Source: an uncultured Campylobacter sp. (GTDB lineage Bacteria > Campylobacterota > Campylobacteria > Campylobacterales > Campylobacteraceae). From it: 64,000 nucleotides of DNA. Shown here piece after piece: positions 37,653 through 45,739 of this stretch. Location of the stretch: positions 1 to 64,000 of the forward strand of contig CALKQT010000003.1 in the NCBI GenBank assembly GCA_937990735.1. The letters run 5' to 3'. The notes beneath the pieces are model-generated. The model was given only the letters and a program-made list of their open reading frames with translations, was not told where the DNA came from and searched no databases. The stretch's first letter is position 1, and each line of letters begins with the position of its first letter. The position numbers were made by a program, and so were the translations under genes.

Positions 37653-37982
37653 ATGTTTGAGGGAATGGATTTTTCGAAAATGGGGCAGATGCTCGATCAG
37701 ATGCAGGCCAAGGCTAAGCAGATCGAAGAGGAGAATGCGCGCAAGGAATTTACCGTAAAATCAGGCGCGGGCATGATCGCTATCAAATTAAACGGCGCGG
37801 GCGAGGTGCTCGATTTAAGTATCGACGATAGCCTTTTTAACGACAAGGAAAGCTTGCAGATCCTGCTGATTTCGGCGATAAGCGACGCGATAAAGCTAGT
37901 CGAAAATGAAAAGAAAGGCGCCGTAGCATCCATGCTAGGAGGGCTCGGCGGCCTAGGCGATCTACTCGGTGATAAGGGCTAA
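37653..37982 (+). CDS. YbaB/EbfC nucleoid-associated protein
   Basis: A 109-residue protein of the YbaB/EbfC family, which binds DNA as a tweezer-like dimer. It has an N-terminal helix with QMLDQMQAKAKQIEEENARK and a core of VKSGAGMIAIKLNGAGEVLDLSID. It follows panD by two bases with AACGGAGTAAAG as the ribosome binding site. The murE–YbaB pairing is conserved (Cj1641–Cj1642). Confidence 0.93.
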   Translation: MFEGMDFSKMGQMLDQMQAKAKQIEEENARKEFTVKSGAGMIAIKLNGAGEVLDLSIDDSLFNDKESLQILLISAISDAIKLVENEKKGAVASMLGGLGGLGDLLGDKG

Positions 37983-38573
37983 GCGTAGTTCAAAAATGGT
38001 GAAAATAGGCTTTTTAGAGAGGGCAACTACTTCCCGCCTGGCGAGCGGTTTGGATTTTACGGAGCGAGCGGCTTCTGTAGCGAACTAAATGAAGCCCGAT
38101 TTTATAAGGCGGCGTTAAATTTAGATTTTGTGGCGATACGGTTTGCATAAAGCACGGCTCGCTTAATTTGACGCTAGGTTATTAAATTTTAATCTTAGCA
38201 AATCAGTCAAATTTAACGGGCGGCACGAGGGTAAATTCTAAAATTTCGGCGAGCTGCTACGCTGCGGCGCAAAGTAAAATTTAGCTCGCATAGCTTAAAA
38301 TGCAAAGCGGACGAGCCGTTGTGCAGTATCCGCGAGTAAATGAGCACAAGATGCGGCTCAAAAAAGCGGAGCATTCTCCGCCGCGCGCACTGCGTAAAGC
38401 TAGGGAAATTAAAATTTAAAATTTTAAGCGGTATGATTGCTTCTACGCGACGAACAAACGGCTCGCGACAGCAAAGTCTAAGCTGCGCGACGAAAAGGCA
38501 TTCGAAGGGCGCGAATTTGCATTCGTCAAGGGCGCGCCCAAGCAGAGCAAATCAAAACCGCAAGGTAGGATCG
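37983..38573. other. Noncoding gap where C. jejuni carries a PDZ gene
   Basis: From memory, C. jejuni has a PDZ-domain protein (Cj1643) between ybaB and ispA. Here about 590 bases contain no such frame. A frame in phase with ispA stays open from 38340, but its protein is Arg/Ser/Lys-rich with no ribosome binding site and is not coding. A short protein-like stretch (GNYFPPGERFGFYGASGF) occurs near 38020 and may be a relic. Confidence 0.4.
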
Positions 38574-39425
38574 ATGGATATTTTAGAAAAATTTAAAGAC
38601 TACTTGGAGCGCAACGAACTGAAGGCGCCGAGCTTTCATCCGTACTTCGAGGAGGCACTCAATTACATGCTGCAAGCGGGCGGCAAGCATTTTCGCGCGC
38701 AGCTGCTACTAGGCGTCGTCTCGGCAGTGGATGAGCGGCGCTTTGAGGGCGCGCTGGCGATCGCGATGGCGCTTGAGATGATCCACACCTACTCGCTCAT
38801 ACACGACGATCTGCCCGCGATGGACGATGCGGATCTGCGCCGCGGACGGCCGAGCCTGCATAAAAAATACGACGAGGTCACGGCGATTTTGGTGGGCGAT
38901 GCGCTAAATACCGACGCGTTTTTGATCGCCGCGAGCGCGAACCTAAGCGACGAAATCAAGATAAAATGCATTAAAACTCTAGCGCGAAACGCAGGTAGCA
39001 GCGGCATGGTGCTCGGTCAGGCGATCGATTGCCGTTTTGAAAACAGCCCGCTAAAACAAAGCGAGCTTGAGTTTTTGCATCTGCACAAAACGGGTGCACT
39101 CATCGCAGCGGCGTTTGAGCTAGGCGCCATAATCGGTGGGCTAAATGACGAGCTCGCGCATGAGCTTTATAAGATCGGGCTGAAGCTAGGTCTTATATTT
39201 CAGATCGAGGATGACATCATCGACGCCACGGGCGACGAGGCAAGCGCAGGTAAGCCCGTAGGGGCGGACGGCGCGAAAAATTCCTTCGTAAATTTACTAG
39301 GTCTTGCGGGTGCTAGAAGCTACAAGCAGCGCCTAATAGACGAGGTAAGCGGCGCGATGAGCGGCTATGATGAAAGCCTGCGCGATTTGGTTTTAAATTT
39401 GATAGAAAAATACCTGAAAGGATGA
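38574..39425 (+). CDS. ispA: Farnesyl/geranyl diphosphate synthase
   Basis: IspA condenses isopentenyl and allylic diphosphates into farnesyl diphosphate, the precursor of bactoprenol and quinone side chains. The start is the ATG giving MDILEKFKDYLER, with AGGTAGGA five bases before; an open frame continues 234 bases upstream but is not protein-like. The 283 residues carry the first Asp-rich motif DDLPAMDDADLRRGR (78-92) and the second, FQIEDDIIDATGDE (about 218). The neighbouring order ybaB–ispA–tkt fits C. jejuni. Confidence 0.95.
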   Translation: MDILEKFKDYLERNELKAPSFHPYFEEALNYMLQAGGKHFRAQLLLGVVSAVDERRFEGALAIAMALEMIHTYSLIHDDLPAMDDADLRRGRPSLHKKYDEVTAILVGDALNTDAFLIAASANLSDEIKIKCIKTLARNAGSSGMVLGQAIDCRFENSPLKQSELEFLHLHKTGALIAAAFELGAIIGGLNDELAHELYKIGLKLGLIFQIEDDIIDATGDEASAGKPVGADGAKNSFVNLLGLAGARSYKQRLIDEVSGAMSGYDESLRDLVLNLIEKYLKG

Positions 39426-39428
39426 AAA

Positions 39429-41357
39429 ATGTCGAGCGAGCAGCTAAGTAAAATTTCAAACACGATCAAATTTCTAAGCGCGGATATGATCCAAAGCGCC
39501 AACTCAGGCCATCCCGGCACGCCGATGGGGTTAAGCGACGTAATGAGCGTCTTTATGAGCAAGGTCCGCCACAACCCCAAAAATCCCGCGTGGCTGAACC
39601 GCGACCGCGTCGTATTCTCGGGCGGACACGCAAGCGCGCTCGTGTATAGCTACCTCTACCTTAGCGGATACGATTTGAGCATGGACGATCTGAAAAGCTT
39701 CAGGCGCCTGCACTCCAAAACCCCGGGCCACCCGGAAATCACCACCCCTGGCGTCGAGATAGCTACCGGACCGCTCGGACAGGGCGTCGCAAACGCAGTC
39801 GGATTTGCGATGGCCGCGAAATACGCCGCATATCTGCTCAACGAGGAAGGAAACGAGATCATCGATCACCGCGTCTATTGCTTCTGCGGCGACGGCGATC
39901 TACAGGAGGGCATCAGCTACGAAGCGTGTGCGCTTGCGGGCAGACATAACCTCGATAATCTTACGATAATTTATGATTCTAATGGCATCACGATCGACGG
40001 CAGCACCGATATCGCGTGGTTTGAGGACGTAAAGGTGCGATTTGAAGCGCAGGGCTTTGAAGTCGCGCGCATTGACGGGCATAATTTCGATCAGATAGAA
40101 TTCGTCCTTGACGAGGTCAAAAATAAAACCAAACCCTACCTCATCATCGCAAACACCACGATCGGCAAGGGCGCGCTAGAGCTTGAGGGTACGGCTAAGA
40201 CGCACGGCGCGCCGCTTGGAGAGGAGCTGCTTGCGCGCGCTAAGCAAAGCCTGGGCTTTGATCCCGCCCAAAGCTTCGTCGTAAGCGAGGACGTGCTTTT
40301 TGAAACGCGCGCTGCGGTTGAGAGGGGCGATTTAGAGGAGCGGCTTTGGAAGGAGAAGCTCGCGAAGCTAAGCGATGAAAAAAGAGCGCTTCTAAACGAG
40401 CTTTTAAATCCCGACTTTAGCAAGATAGAATTTCCCGATTTTAGCGGGCTTAAGGTCGCCACGCGCGATAGCAACGGTAAAATTTTAAATGCCATCGCAA
40501 ACGCGGTGCCCGGCTTTTTGGGCGGAAGCGCCGATTTGGCGGCGTCGAATAAGACCGAGCTAAAAGGCGGCGGCGATTTTCCGTGCGGCAAAAATTTACA
40601 CTTCGGCATCCGCGAGCACGCGATGGCGGCGATTGGCAACGCCTTTGCGAGATACGGGCTTTTCATCCCGTTTAGCGCGACGTTTTTCATCTTCAGCGAC
40701 TATCTAAAAACGGGCGCTAGACTTGCGGCGCTGATGGGCTTGCGCCACTACTTCGTCTTTACGCACGACAGCATCGGCGTGGGCGAGGATGGGCCAACGC
40801 ACGAGCCTATCGAGCAGCTTAGCACCTTCCGTGCAATGCCCGGTTTCTACACCTTCCGCCCGGCAGACGGCAACGAAAACGTAAAATGCTGGCGCACGGC
40901 GCTTACTCTGAATGCGCCCGCGGCGTTCGTCTGCTCGCGCCAAGGGCTTGAGCCGCTACCTAAGGCGGTTTTGGGCGACGTGCAAAACGGCGCGTATCTG
41001 ATAAGGCAGAGCAAAGAGCCGCAAATCACGCTCATCGCAAGCGGCAGCGAGGTTTCGCTCTGCCTAAAAGCGGCGGCGATCCTGCAAGAGCAAGGCATCG
41101 GCGCAAACGTCGTCAGCGCGCCGTGCTTCGAACTTCTGTGCGAGCAGGACGCCGACTATCTAGCGCAAATCCTGCAGCCGCAAACCAAAATTTTAGCCGT
41201 CGAAACCGCAAGCGCGCTTGAGTGGTATAAATTTGCAGACGCGGTACACGGCATGCAAAGCTTCGGCGAAAGCGGCAACGCGAGCGAGCTATTTAAGCTT
41301 TTCGGCTTCACCGACGTCGCGATCGCAAAAGAGGCGAGAGAACTTTTAGAGCAGTAG
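39429..41357 (+). CDS. tkt: Transketolase
   Basis: Transketolase moves two-carbon units in the non-oxidative pentose phosphate pathway using thiamine diphosphate. The 642-residue enzyme shows SGHPGTPMG (about 25-33), the thiamine and metal motif GDGDLQEGISYEA (about 155), HTYGA-type sequence (KTHGAPLG at 258) and the pyrimidine-part motifs EHAMAAIGNA (about 397) and THDSIGVGEDGPTHEPIEQL (shown in part). AAGGATGAAA precedes the start; it follows ispA by three bases. Confidence 0.97.
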   Translation: MSSEQLSKISNTIKFLSADMIQSANSGHPGTPMGLSDVMSVFMSKVRHNPKNPAWLNRDRVVFSGGHASALVYSYLYLSGYDLSMDDLKSFRRLHSKTPGHPEITTPGVEIATGPLGQGVANAVGFAMAAKYAAYLLNEEGNEIIDHRVYCFCGDGDLQEGISYEACALAGRHNLDNLTIIYDSNGITIDGSTDIAWFEDVKVRFEAQGFEVARIDGHNFDQIEFVLDEVKNKTKPYLIIANTTIGKGALELEGTAKTHGAPLGEELLARAKQSLGFDPAQSFVVSEDVLFETRAAVERGDLEERLWKEKLAKLSDEKRALLNELLNPDFSKIEFPDFSGLKVATRDSNGKILNAIANAVPGFLGGSADLAASNKTELKGGGDFPCGKNLHFGIREHAMAAIGNAFARYGLFIPFSATFFIFSDYLKTGARLAALMGLRHYFVFTHDSIGVGEDGPTHEPIEQLSTFRAMPGFYTFRPADGNENVKCWRTALTLNAPAAFVCSRQGLEPLPKAVLGDVQNGAYLIRQSKEPQITLIASGSEVSLCLKAAAILQEQGIGANVVSAPCFELLCEQDADYLAQILQPQTKILAVETASALEWYKFADAVHGMQSFGESGNASELFKLFGFTDVAIAKEARELLEQ

Positions 41358-41372
41358 CGGAAAGGACGAAAT

Positions 41373-41795
41373 TTGAGCGAAAAAATCAAAATTTCATATT
41401 TAGACGGATTTAAAATTTACGGGTTAAAAGCCCGCACGAAAAACGTGGACGAGCTGGGCGGGAGCGGCAAAATTCCCGCGCTGTGGGCAAAATTTATGAA
41501 AGAGTGCTATGACGGGCAGAGCGAGATTTACGGCGTTTATTATGATTATGAAGACGGCGTCAGCGGGCTTTACGATATCTTTATCGGCACCAAAGCGGCC
41601 CGCAGCGACGAAGCCTTGGAGATCAGAAGCGGCAAATACGCCGTTTTTAGATTCCCAAATGAGCCGCAAAACGTAGCAAAGTTTTGGAGCAAAATTTGGA
41701 GCTTTTTTGAGGCCGGCGAACTAAAAAGAGCGTTTGGAGCGGATTTTGAGTTTTACGGCGGAGACGAGATCAAAATTTTTATCTCGATTTTGTAG
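41373..41795 (+). CDS. GyrI-like effector-binding protein
   Basis: A 140-residue stand-alone GyrI/AraC-type effector-binding domain (SHS2 fold), without a DNA-binding part. Typical pieces are FKIYGLKARTKN near residue 13, IPALWAKFM near 34, YDYEDGVSGLYDIFIG near 57 and SGKYAVFRFPN near 87. Such proteins bind small hydrophobic or cationic molecules. It starts at TTG with AAAGGACGAA before it, 15 bases after tkt, and ends in a short CGAGAT…ATCTCG stem overlapping the stop. The natural ligand is unknown. Confidence 0.85.
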   Translation: MSEKIKISYLDGFKIYGLKARTKNVDELGGSGKIPALWAKFMKECYDGQSEIYGVYYDYEDGVSGLYDIFIGTKAARSDEALEIRSGKYAVFRFPNEPQNVAKFWSKIWSFFEAGELKRAFGADFEFYGGDEIKIFISIL

Positions 41796-42147
41796 GGCGG
41801 CGCATGAAATTTATAAACGGCGAGTGATTTTTCGCCGCCGCGATAAAATTTGCCCGCAAGATGCTAAAATTCCTTGCTCGCAAAAGCCGCGCAGAGAGTA
41901 AAACGCTGCTACTTTATAAATTTCATTCATAAAGCGGTAAAATTCCGTGCCCAAAGCCCAAAACTACGCGCGAAAGCAAATTTTATGCCCAAAGCGCGCC
42001 GTACCTTAAGCTGTGGATTTAAAATGAAATCTAAATTTGTGCCGTTAAATTTCAACCCCTGCCCGCAAAATCAGGCGAAATTTCACGCGGAATTTCATTT
42101 TTAAATCTGTTATTAAGCCATTTTTGGATTAAATTACATTTTTATTC
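41796..42147. other. Noncoding gap before tRNA-Ser
   Basis: About 350 bases. A 76-codon frame (41874-42104) is Lys/Phe/Ala-rich with no ribosome binding site and is not called. A small CGGCGA…TCGCCG hairpin at 41818-41837 may end transcription after the GyrI-like gene. The promoter of the tRNA gene is not obvious. Confidence 0.4.
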
Positions 42148-42235
42148 GGGTAGATGTCCGAGCGGTCGAAGGAGCGCGCCTCGAAAGCGCGTAAGGCGTC
42201 AGCCTTCTAGGGTTCGAATCCCTATCTACCCGCCA
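42148..42235 (+). tRNA. tRNA-Ser (CGA anticodon)
   Basis: An 88-base class II tRNA. The acceptor stem pairs GGGTAGA with TCTACCC; discriminator G and an encoded CCA follow. The anticodon arm is CGCGC around the loop CTCGAAA, which gives anticodon CGA, reading the UCG codon. A long variable arm (about 13-15 bases, AAGGCGTCAGCCTT-like) and TTCGAATC in the T-loop are as expected for serine. Confidence 0.97.
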
Positions 42236-42270
42236 TTCATTCAAATTTCACCCAATATTTTGGAGTTAAG

Positions 42271-42819
42271 ATGAGCAACAAACTCCTTTTGATGAGCCTG
42301 CAGGAGCTGTGGCGGCTCTTTCCAATACGTCTCGTGCCGCACGATCCGCGCTGGGGCGAATACTTTAAGCAGGAGCGCGAAATTCTGCGCGGCCTGCTGC
42401 GAGATCATGGCGAGATCAAGATCCACCATATCGGCAGCACCGCGGTAAGCGGGATCTGGGCGAAGTCGATCGTAGATATTTTGATTGAGTGCTCGGATAT
42501 CGCCGCCGCCAAACACCGCCTGATAGACGCAGGCTATCTGCTAATGAGCGAAAGCGAGAGCCGCTGCAGCCTAAATAAGGGCTATACCGAAGCGGGATTT
42601 GCCGAGCGCGTTTTTCACGTGCATCTGCGAAATTTCGGCGATGCGGACGAGATATTTTTTAGAGATTTTTTGCGAGCGAATGCGGATATCGCCGAGCAGT
42701 ACGAAGCGCTTAAATTAGAACTTTGCAAGCGATTCGAGTTCGACCGCGACGCCTACACTGCGGCAAAAAGCGAATTCGTGCTTAAGCTTACGCGCATCGC
42801 TAAAGAAAACTCGAAATAG
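42271..42819 (+). CDS. GrpB/UPF0157-family nucleotidyltransferase-like protein
   Basis: A 182-residue protein of the GrpB family (UPF0157), related to minimal nucleotidyltransferases. The family pattern is LVPHDPRWGEYFKQE (21-35), HHIGSTAVSGIWAKSIVDILIE near 51-72 and a later FHVHLRNFGD. The GST and D-x-L elements fit a nucleotidyltransferase active site, and members are sometimes fused to a dephospho-CoA kinase. It starts at ATG with GGAGTTAAG before it, 36 bases after tRNA-Ser. Its substrate is not known. Confidence 0.88.
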   Translation: MSNKLLLMSLQELWRLFPIRLVPHDPRWGEYFKQEREILRGLLRDHGEIKIHHIGSTAVSGIWAKSIVDILIECSDIAAAKHRLIDAGYLLMSESESRCSLNKGYTEAGFAERVFHVHLRNFGDADEIFFRDFLRANADIAEQYEALKLELCKRFEFDRDAYTAAKSEFVLKLTRIAKENSK

Positions 42820-43227
42820 CCGCGCGAATTTGATCCTCTGCGTAGAAACTTGCTCGCTAAAAGCGATAAAAATGGCTAAATTTTTATAAACGAAATGGGT
42901 AGATAGCGCCGCACCTTGCAGATTAGTTTTTATAAAATTTTGACCGTAATTTCATTTAAAGAGCGACCGCCCGGCTATCGCAGATAAAATTTACAAATCC
43001 AGCTAGCAGCGAAGTCACCCATAAAAAACGAGCCGTATCACCACATCATATTCAAGCAAAGGCATCCCCGCGCTTCGATACAAGTTTAAATTTAAAAGCC
43101 TATGCGCCGCAAATTTTAAACATCCCGCTAAAACATGGGCTCATAAATCTACTAAATTTAAAGCTACAAAATTTTAAAATTCCTCGCCGCCAGCTAGCCA
43201 AGCGAATTCTACGCCGAGCGCTTAAAT
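42820..43227. other. Noncoding gap with no recognisable gene
   Basis: About 400 bases between the convergent GrpB-family and threonine-synthase-like genes. It contains many AAATTT words and no ribosome binding site or protein-like frame of any length. A terminator could not be identified with confidence. Confidence 0.4.
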
Positions 43228-44313
43228 TTAATGATCGCTCTTTAGCCCTGCGCCGCAAAGTGGGATGATGCTATCTCCTTGCAGATCGCGGCTTTCTTTG
43301 TAACGCAGATACGCCGAGTAGGTAGCCGCGGTCGTATGCTCGACGTAAAACCCGCCGCGCGCAAGCGCTGCTCTGGCAGGCAGTATGTCGCTCTCGCTCG
43401 CCAAGATCACCTCGCGCTCGCCCGCGTAGCTAGAGCCAAGAATTTCGCCTGCGCGCATCGGTCTTGCGATCGCGATGCCCTCCGCTAGCGTCGGCTGCGG
43501 CTTAATCTCGCGCGCCGCTCCTTTAGCGTCAAAAAGCGGAGCACAACGCTCGCCCTGAACGATGAAAATTTTCGGCAGCGCCTCGATAAGATCGCCCTCA
43601 TATAGCTCGCCTAGCGCCGCTTGAGCACCCAGCAGCAGCGTGCCGTTGCCCACGGGGATGAAGATATTGCGCGGCACCCTACCCAGCTGCTCGTAGATCT
43701 CATAAATGTAGCTCTTCGTGCCCTCGTAAAAAATCGGATTATAAACGTGATTGGCGTAATAGATCTGCTCCTGCGCGGCCTTTTTGCGGCACGCGTCCGC
43801 CGTCTCGTCGCGGCTGCCGTCAAAGACCGTGACGTGCGCGCCATGGCTTTTGATCATATCGATCTTTTTAGGCGACGTGCCCTTTGGGACGTAAATTTCG
43901 CACTCGATGCCCGCGCGAGCGCAGTACGCCGCCACGGCGTTGCCTGCGTTGCCGCTGGAGTCTTGTAGCACCTTTTTCACGCCGATATTTTTGGCATGCA
44001 GCACCAAAACCGCCGCGCCGCGGTCTTTAAACGAAAGCGTAGGCATCGCGTAATCGAGCTTGAGATAGAGATTTTCGCCGAATTTCACGCTAGCCGTGAG
44101 CCCCTCGCCCATCGAAATTTCTCTAAATTTAGCCGTGTCGATACCCATAAATCTGCGGTATCTAAAGATACTAAACTCGCTTTGATCTACGAGCGCGGGG
44201 TTAAATTTAGGCGCATCGGAGTTTAGTTTATACAGCCCGCCGCAGTCGCATTTATAGCTCAAAGTATCGATGGGCGCGTGCTTACCGCAGCCCGTGCAGA
44301 TGAAATCGCTCAT
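43228..44313 (-). CDS. thrC: Threonine-synthase-like PLP enzyme
   Basis: A 361-residue fold-type II pyridoxal-phosphate enzyme of the zinc-ribbon threonine synthase group. The true start is the ATG giving MSDFICTGCG, behind AGGAGCGAAA; a longer frame upstream is only readthrough. Cys6, Cys9, Cys22 and Cys24 form the N-terminal ribbon. PTLSFKDRGA holds the PLP lysine (Lys96). A later GNGTLLLGAQAAL is the glycine-rich phosphate loop. Threonine synthase converts O-phosphohomoserine to threonine; but pairing with a RidA gene and a YheO-type regulator makes an eliminase role, making reactive enamines, worth considering. I cannot decide between them. Confidence 0.75.
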   Translation of the reverse strand: MSDFICTGCGKHAPIDTLSYKCDCGGLYKLNSDAPKFNPALVDQSEFSIFRYRRFMGIDTAKFREISMGEGLTASVKFGENLYLKLDYAMPTLSFKDRGAAVLVLHAKNIGVKKVLQDSSGNAGNAVAAYCARAGIECEIYVPKGTSPKKIDMIKSHGAHVTVFDGSRDETADACRKKAAQEQIYYANHVYNPIFYEGTKSYIYEIYEQLGRVPRNIFIPVGNGTLLLGAQAALGELYEGDLIEALPKIFIVQGERCAPLFDAKGAAREIKPQPTLAEGIAIARPMRAGEILGSSYAGEREVILASESDILPARAALARGGFYVEHTTAATYSAYLRYKESRDLQGDSIIPLCGAGLKSDH

Positions 44314-44321
44314 TTTCGCTC

Positions 44322-44708
44322 CTATTTTTTCTCTTTGATTTTTGCGACGGCCTCGATCTCTACGAGGCAGTCGAAGTGTAGAGCCGTAGTCGGAACCACG
44401 ACGCGAGCGGGCTTGTGCGCGCCGAAAAACAGCGCGTACTGCTCGTCGATCACGTCCCAATTCGCGACGTTAGGCGTATAGACCCGGCACATTCGCACGT
44501 CGCTTTTATCTGCGCCCGCGGCGGTTAGGACTGCTGCGACGTTGCTTAGAGCCTGCGCAATCTGCGCAGCAAGACCCTCTGGAACGGCTCCCGTGCGCGG
44601 ATCCACGCTTAGCTGCCCCGAGACGTAGAGCGTGCCGTCGTCATCTAGGATGCCCGGCGCATAATGCGCCTTTTTCAGCGCGAAACCGCTTGGGTAAATT
44701 TCTTTCAT
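44322..44708 (-). CDS. ridA: RidA-family enamine/imine deaminase
   Basis: A 128-residue RidA (YjgF/YER057c/UK114) protein, which hydrolyses reactive enamines and imines released by PLP enzymes. It begins with YPSGFALKKAHYAPGILDDDG (in part), includes the family's LYVSGQLSVDP strand near 28-38 and FFGAHKPARVVVPTTAL near 94-110, where the conserved arginine lies. AAAGGAGCTTAA precedes the start. It is upstream of and eight bases from the PLP enzyme, so the two are co-transcribed. Confidence 0.93.
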   Translation of the reverse strand: MKEIYPSGFALKKAHYAPGILDDDGTLYVSGQLSVDPRTGAVPEGLAAQIAQALSNVAAVLTAAGADKSDVRMCRVYTPNVANWDVIDEQYALFFGAHKPARVVVPTTALHFDCLVEIEAVAKIKEKK

Positions 44709-44722
44709 TTAAGCTCCTTTGC

Positions 44723-44738
44723 ATATAAAATTTTATAT
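44723..44738. promoter_or_regulatory. Perfect 16-bp palindrome before ridA
   Basis: ATATAAAATTTTATAT is an exact 16-bp palindrome, starting about 15 bases before the ridA start and close to its ribosome binding site. A TATAAT word overlaps its right edge on the plus strand. It lies between the divergent ridA and YheO-like genes and is a candidate operator, though AT-richness makes palindromes easier to find by chance. Confidence 0.45.
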
Positions 44739-44829
44739 AATTTTACTCTAAATTTATTAAAAATATATAAGCATTTCTATAAATTTGCAAAAATTTTAAA
44801 ATTTAATCTAAATTTATAGATTTTTTTAT

Positions 44830-45567
44830 ATGAAATTTCAGGAGCCCGAATTGAACCAACTTTTGCAGACCTTTATACCGACCGCACACCTTATTAAAAA
44901 TACGATCGGCGATTGCGAGGTGGTCATCCACGATATGAGTACGCCGCAAAACTCCGTCGTTTTCGTCCTTGGCGACGTAACGGGCAGGAGGATCGGTCAA
45001 AGCTTCGATCATCTGGTAAAGGACGTGTTGCTAAGTAAAAATTTTGAAAATGACTGCACCGCAAACTACTACTTCACCGCGCAAAACGGCAAGCTCATAC
45101 GCTCCTCGACTTCGATGATCCGCGGCGCAGACGGCAAAGTAGTAGGCGCGCTATGCGTAAATATCGATACTTCAAGCGCCATGGCCGCATACAAAGCAAT
45201 AAAAGATCTACTGCCGAATGCAAAGCTCGATAGCAAGGAACTACAGAGCGTAAATTTTACCGACGGAAGCTGCAATAGCGCGGCATTAGATGAAGCGAAC
45301 TTCAATGACGGCGTAAATTTAGAAACGCAAAGCTCTAACAATTCGCAGCAAAATATCCTTGACATCGTCCAAGACCTTATCGCATCGGCTACGCACGATC
45401 TGGATGTGGAGGGGATGAAGAAAGAGGATAGAAAGCGTATCGTAAAATTCCTCGCGCAAAAAGGAATTTTTGAGGTAAAAGGTGCGGTGGAGCTCGTCGC
45501 AAAGGCGCTTAGGACGCAGAAAGTCACGATTTACTCGTATATGGATGAGGTAAAAAAGGAGAGCTAG
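44830..45567 (+). CDS. YheO-family PAS/HTH transcriptional regulator
   Basis: A 245-residue regulator of the YheO/DauR family. An N-terminal PAS-like domain (about 10-120, with IGDCEVVIHDMS and a later GKVVGALCVNID) would sense a ligand, and a C-terminal HTH_22 helix-turn-helix covers about 185-240 (DRKRIVKFLAQKGIFEVKGA and KVTIYSYMDEVKK). The ATG at 44830 has no ribosome binding site; a TTG at 44851 has AGGAG at the right distance, so that may be the true start, giving 238 residues. It is divergent from ridA, hence probably regulates it. DauR relatives repress D-amino-acid catabolism. Confidence 0.85.
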   Translation: MKFQEPELNQLLQTFIPTAHLIKNTIGDCEVVIHDMSTPQNSVVFVLGDVTGRRIGQSFDHLVKDVLLSKNFENDCTANYYFTAQNGKLIRSSTSMIRGADGKVVGALCVNIDTSSAMAAYKAIKDLLPNAKLDSKELQSVNFTDGSCNSAALDEANFNDGVNLETQSSNNSQQNILDIVQDLIASATHDLDVEGMKKEDRKRIVKFLAQKGIFEVKGAVELVAKALRTQKVTIYSYMDEVKKES

Positions 45568-45739
45568 CCGCAGCGCATAAATTTGATCTCAAATTTAATA
45601 AGCGTTGCGCGCCTTACTATCAGCGTAGCCATATGGAGTGGCGCGAATTTAATCTGAATTTGATGAACCGATCAAAAAGCAGAACATACTAATTCCTCGT
45701 TTATACAGCATGTAATGGGATAAAAGCAAAACTCATCTG

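Noticed and set aside
38340..38573. N-terminal extension of ispA
   Set aside because: Arg/Ser/Lys-rich and not protein-like, while a proper ribosome binding site precedes the internal ATG.
40136..40690. 184-codon frame antisense to tkt
   Set aside because: Shadow of the transketolase gene; Ser/Lys/Phe-rich with no ribosome binding site.
41874..42104. 76-codon frame before tRNA-Ser
   Set aside because: Lys/Phe/Ala/Arg-rich with no start signal; reads like noncoding AT-rich DNA.
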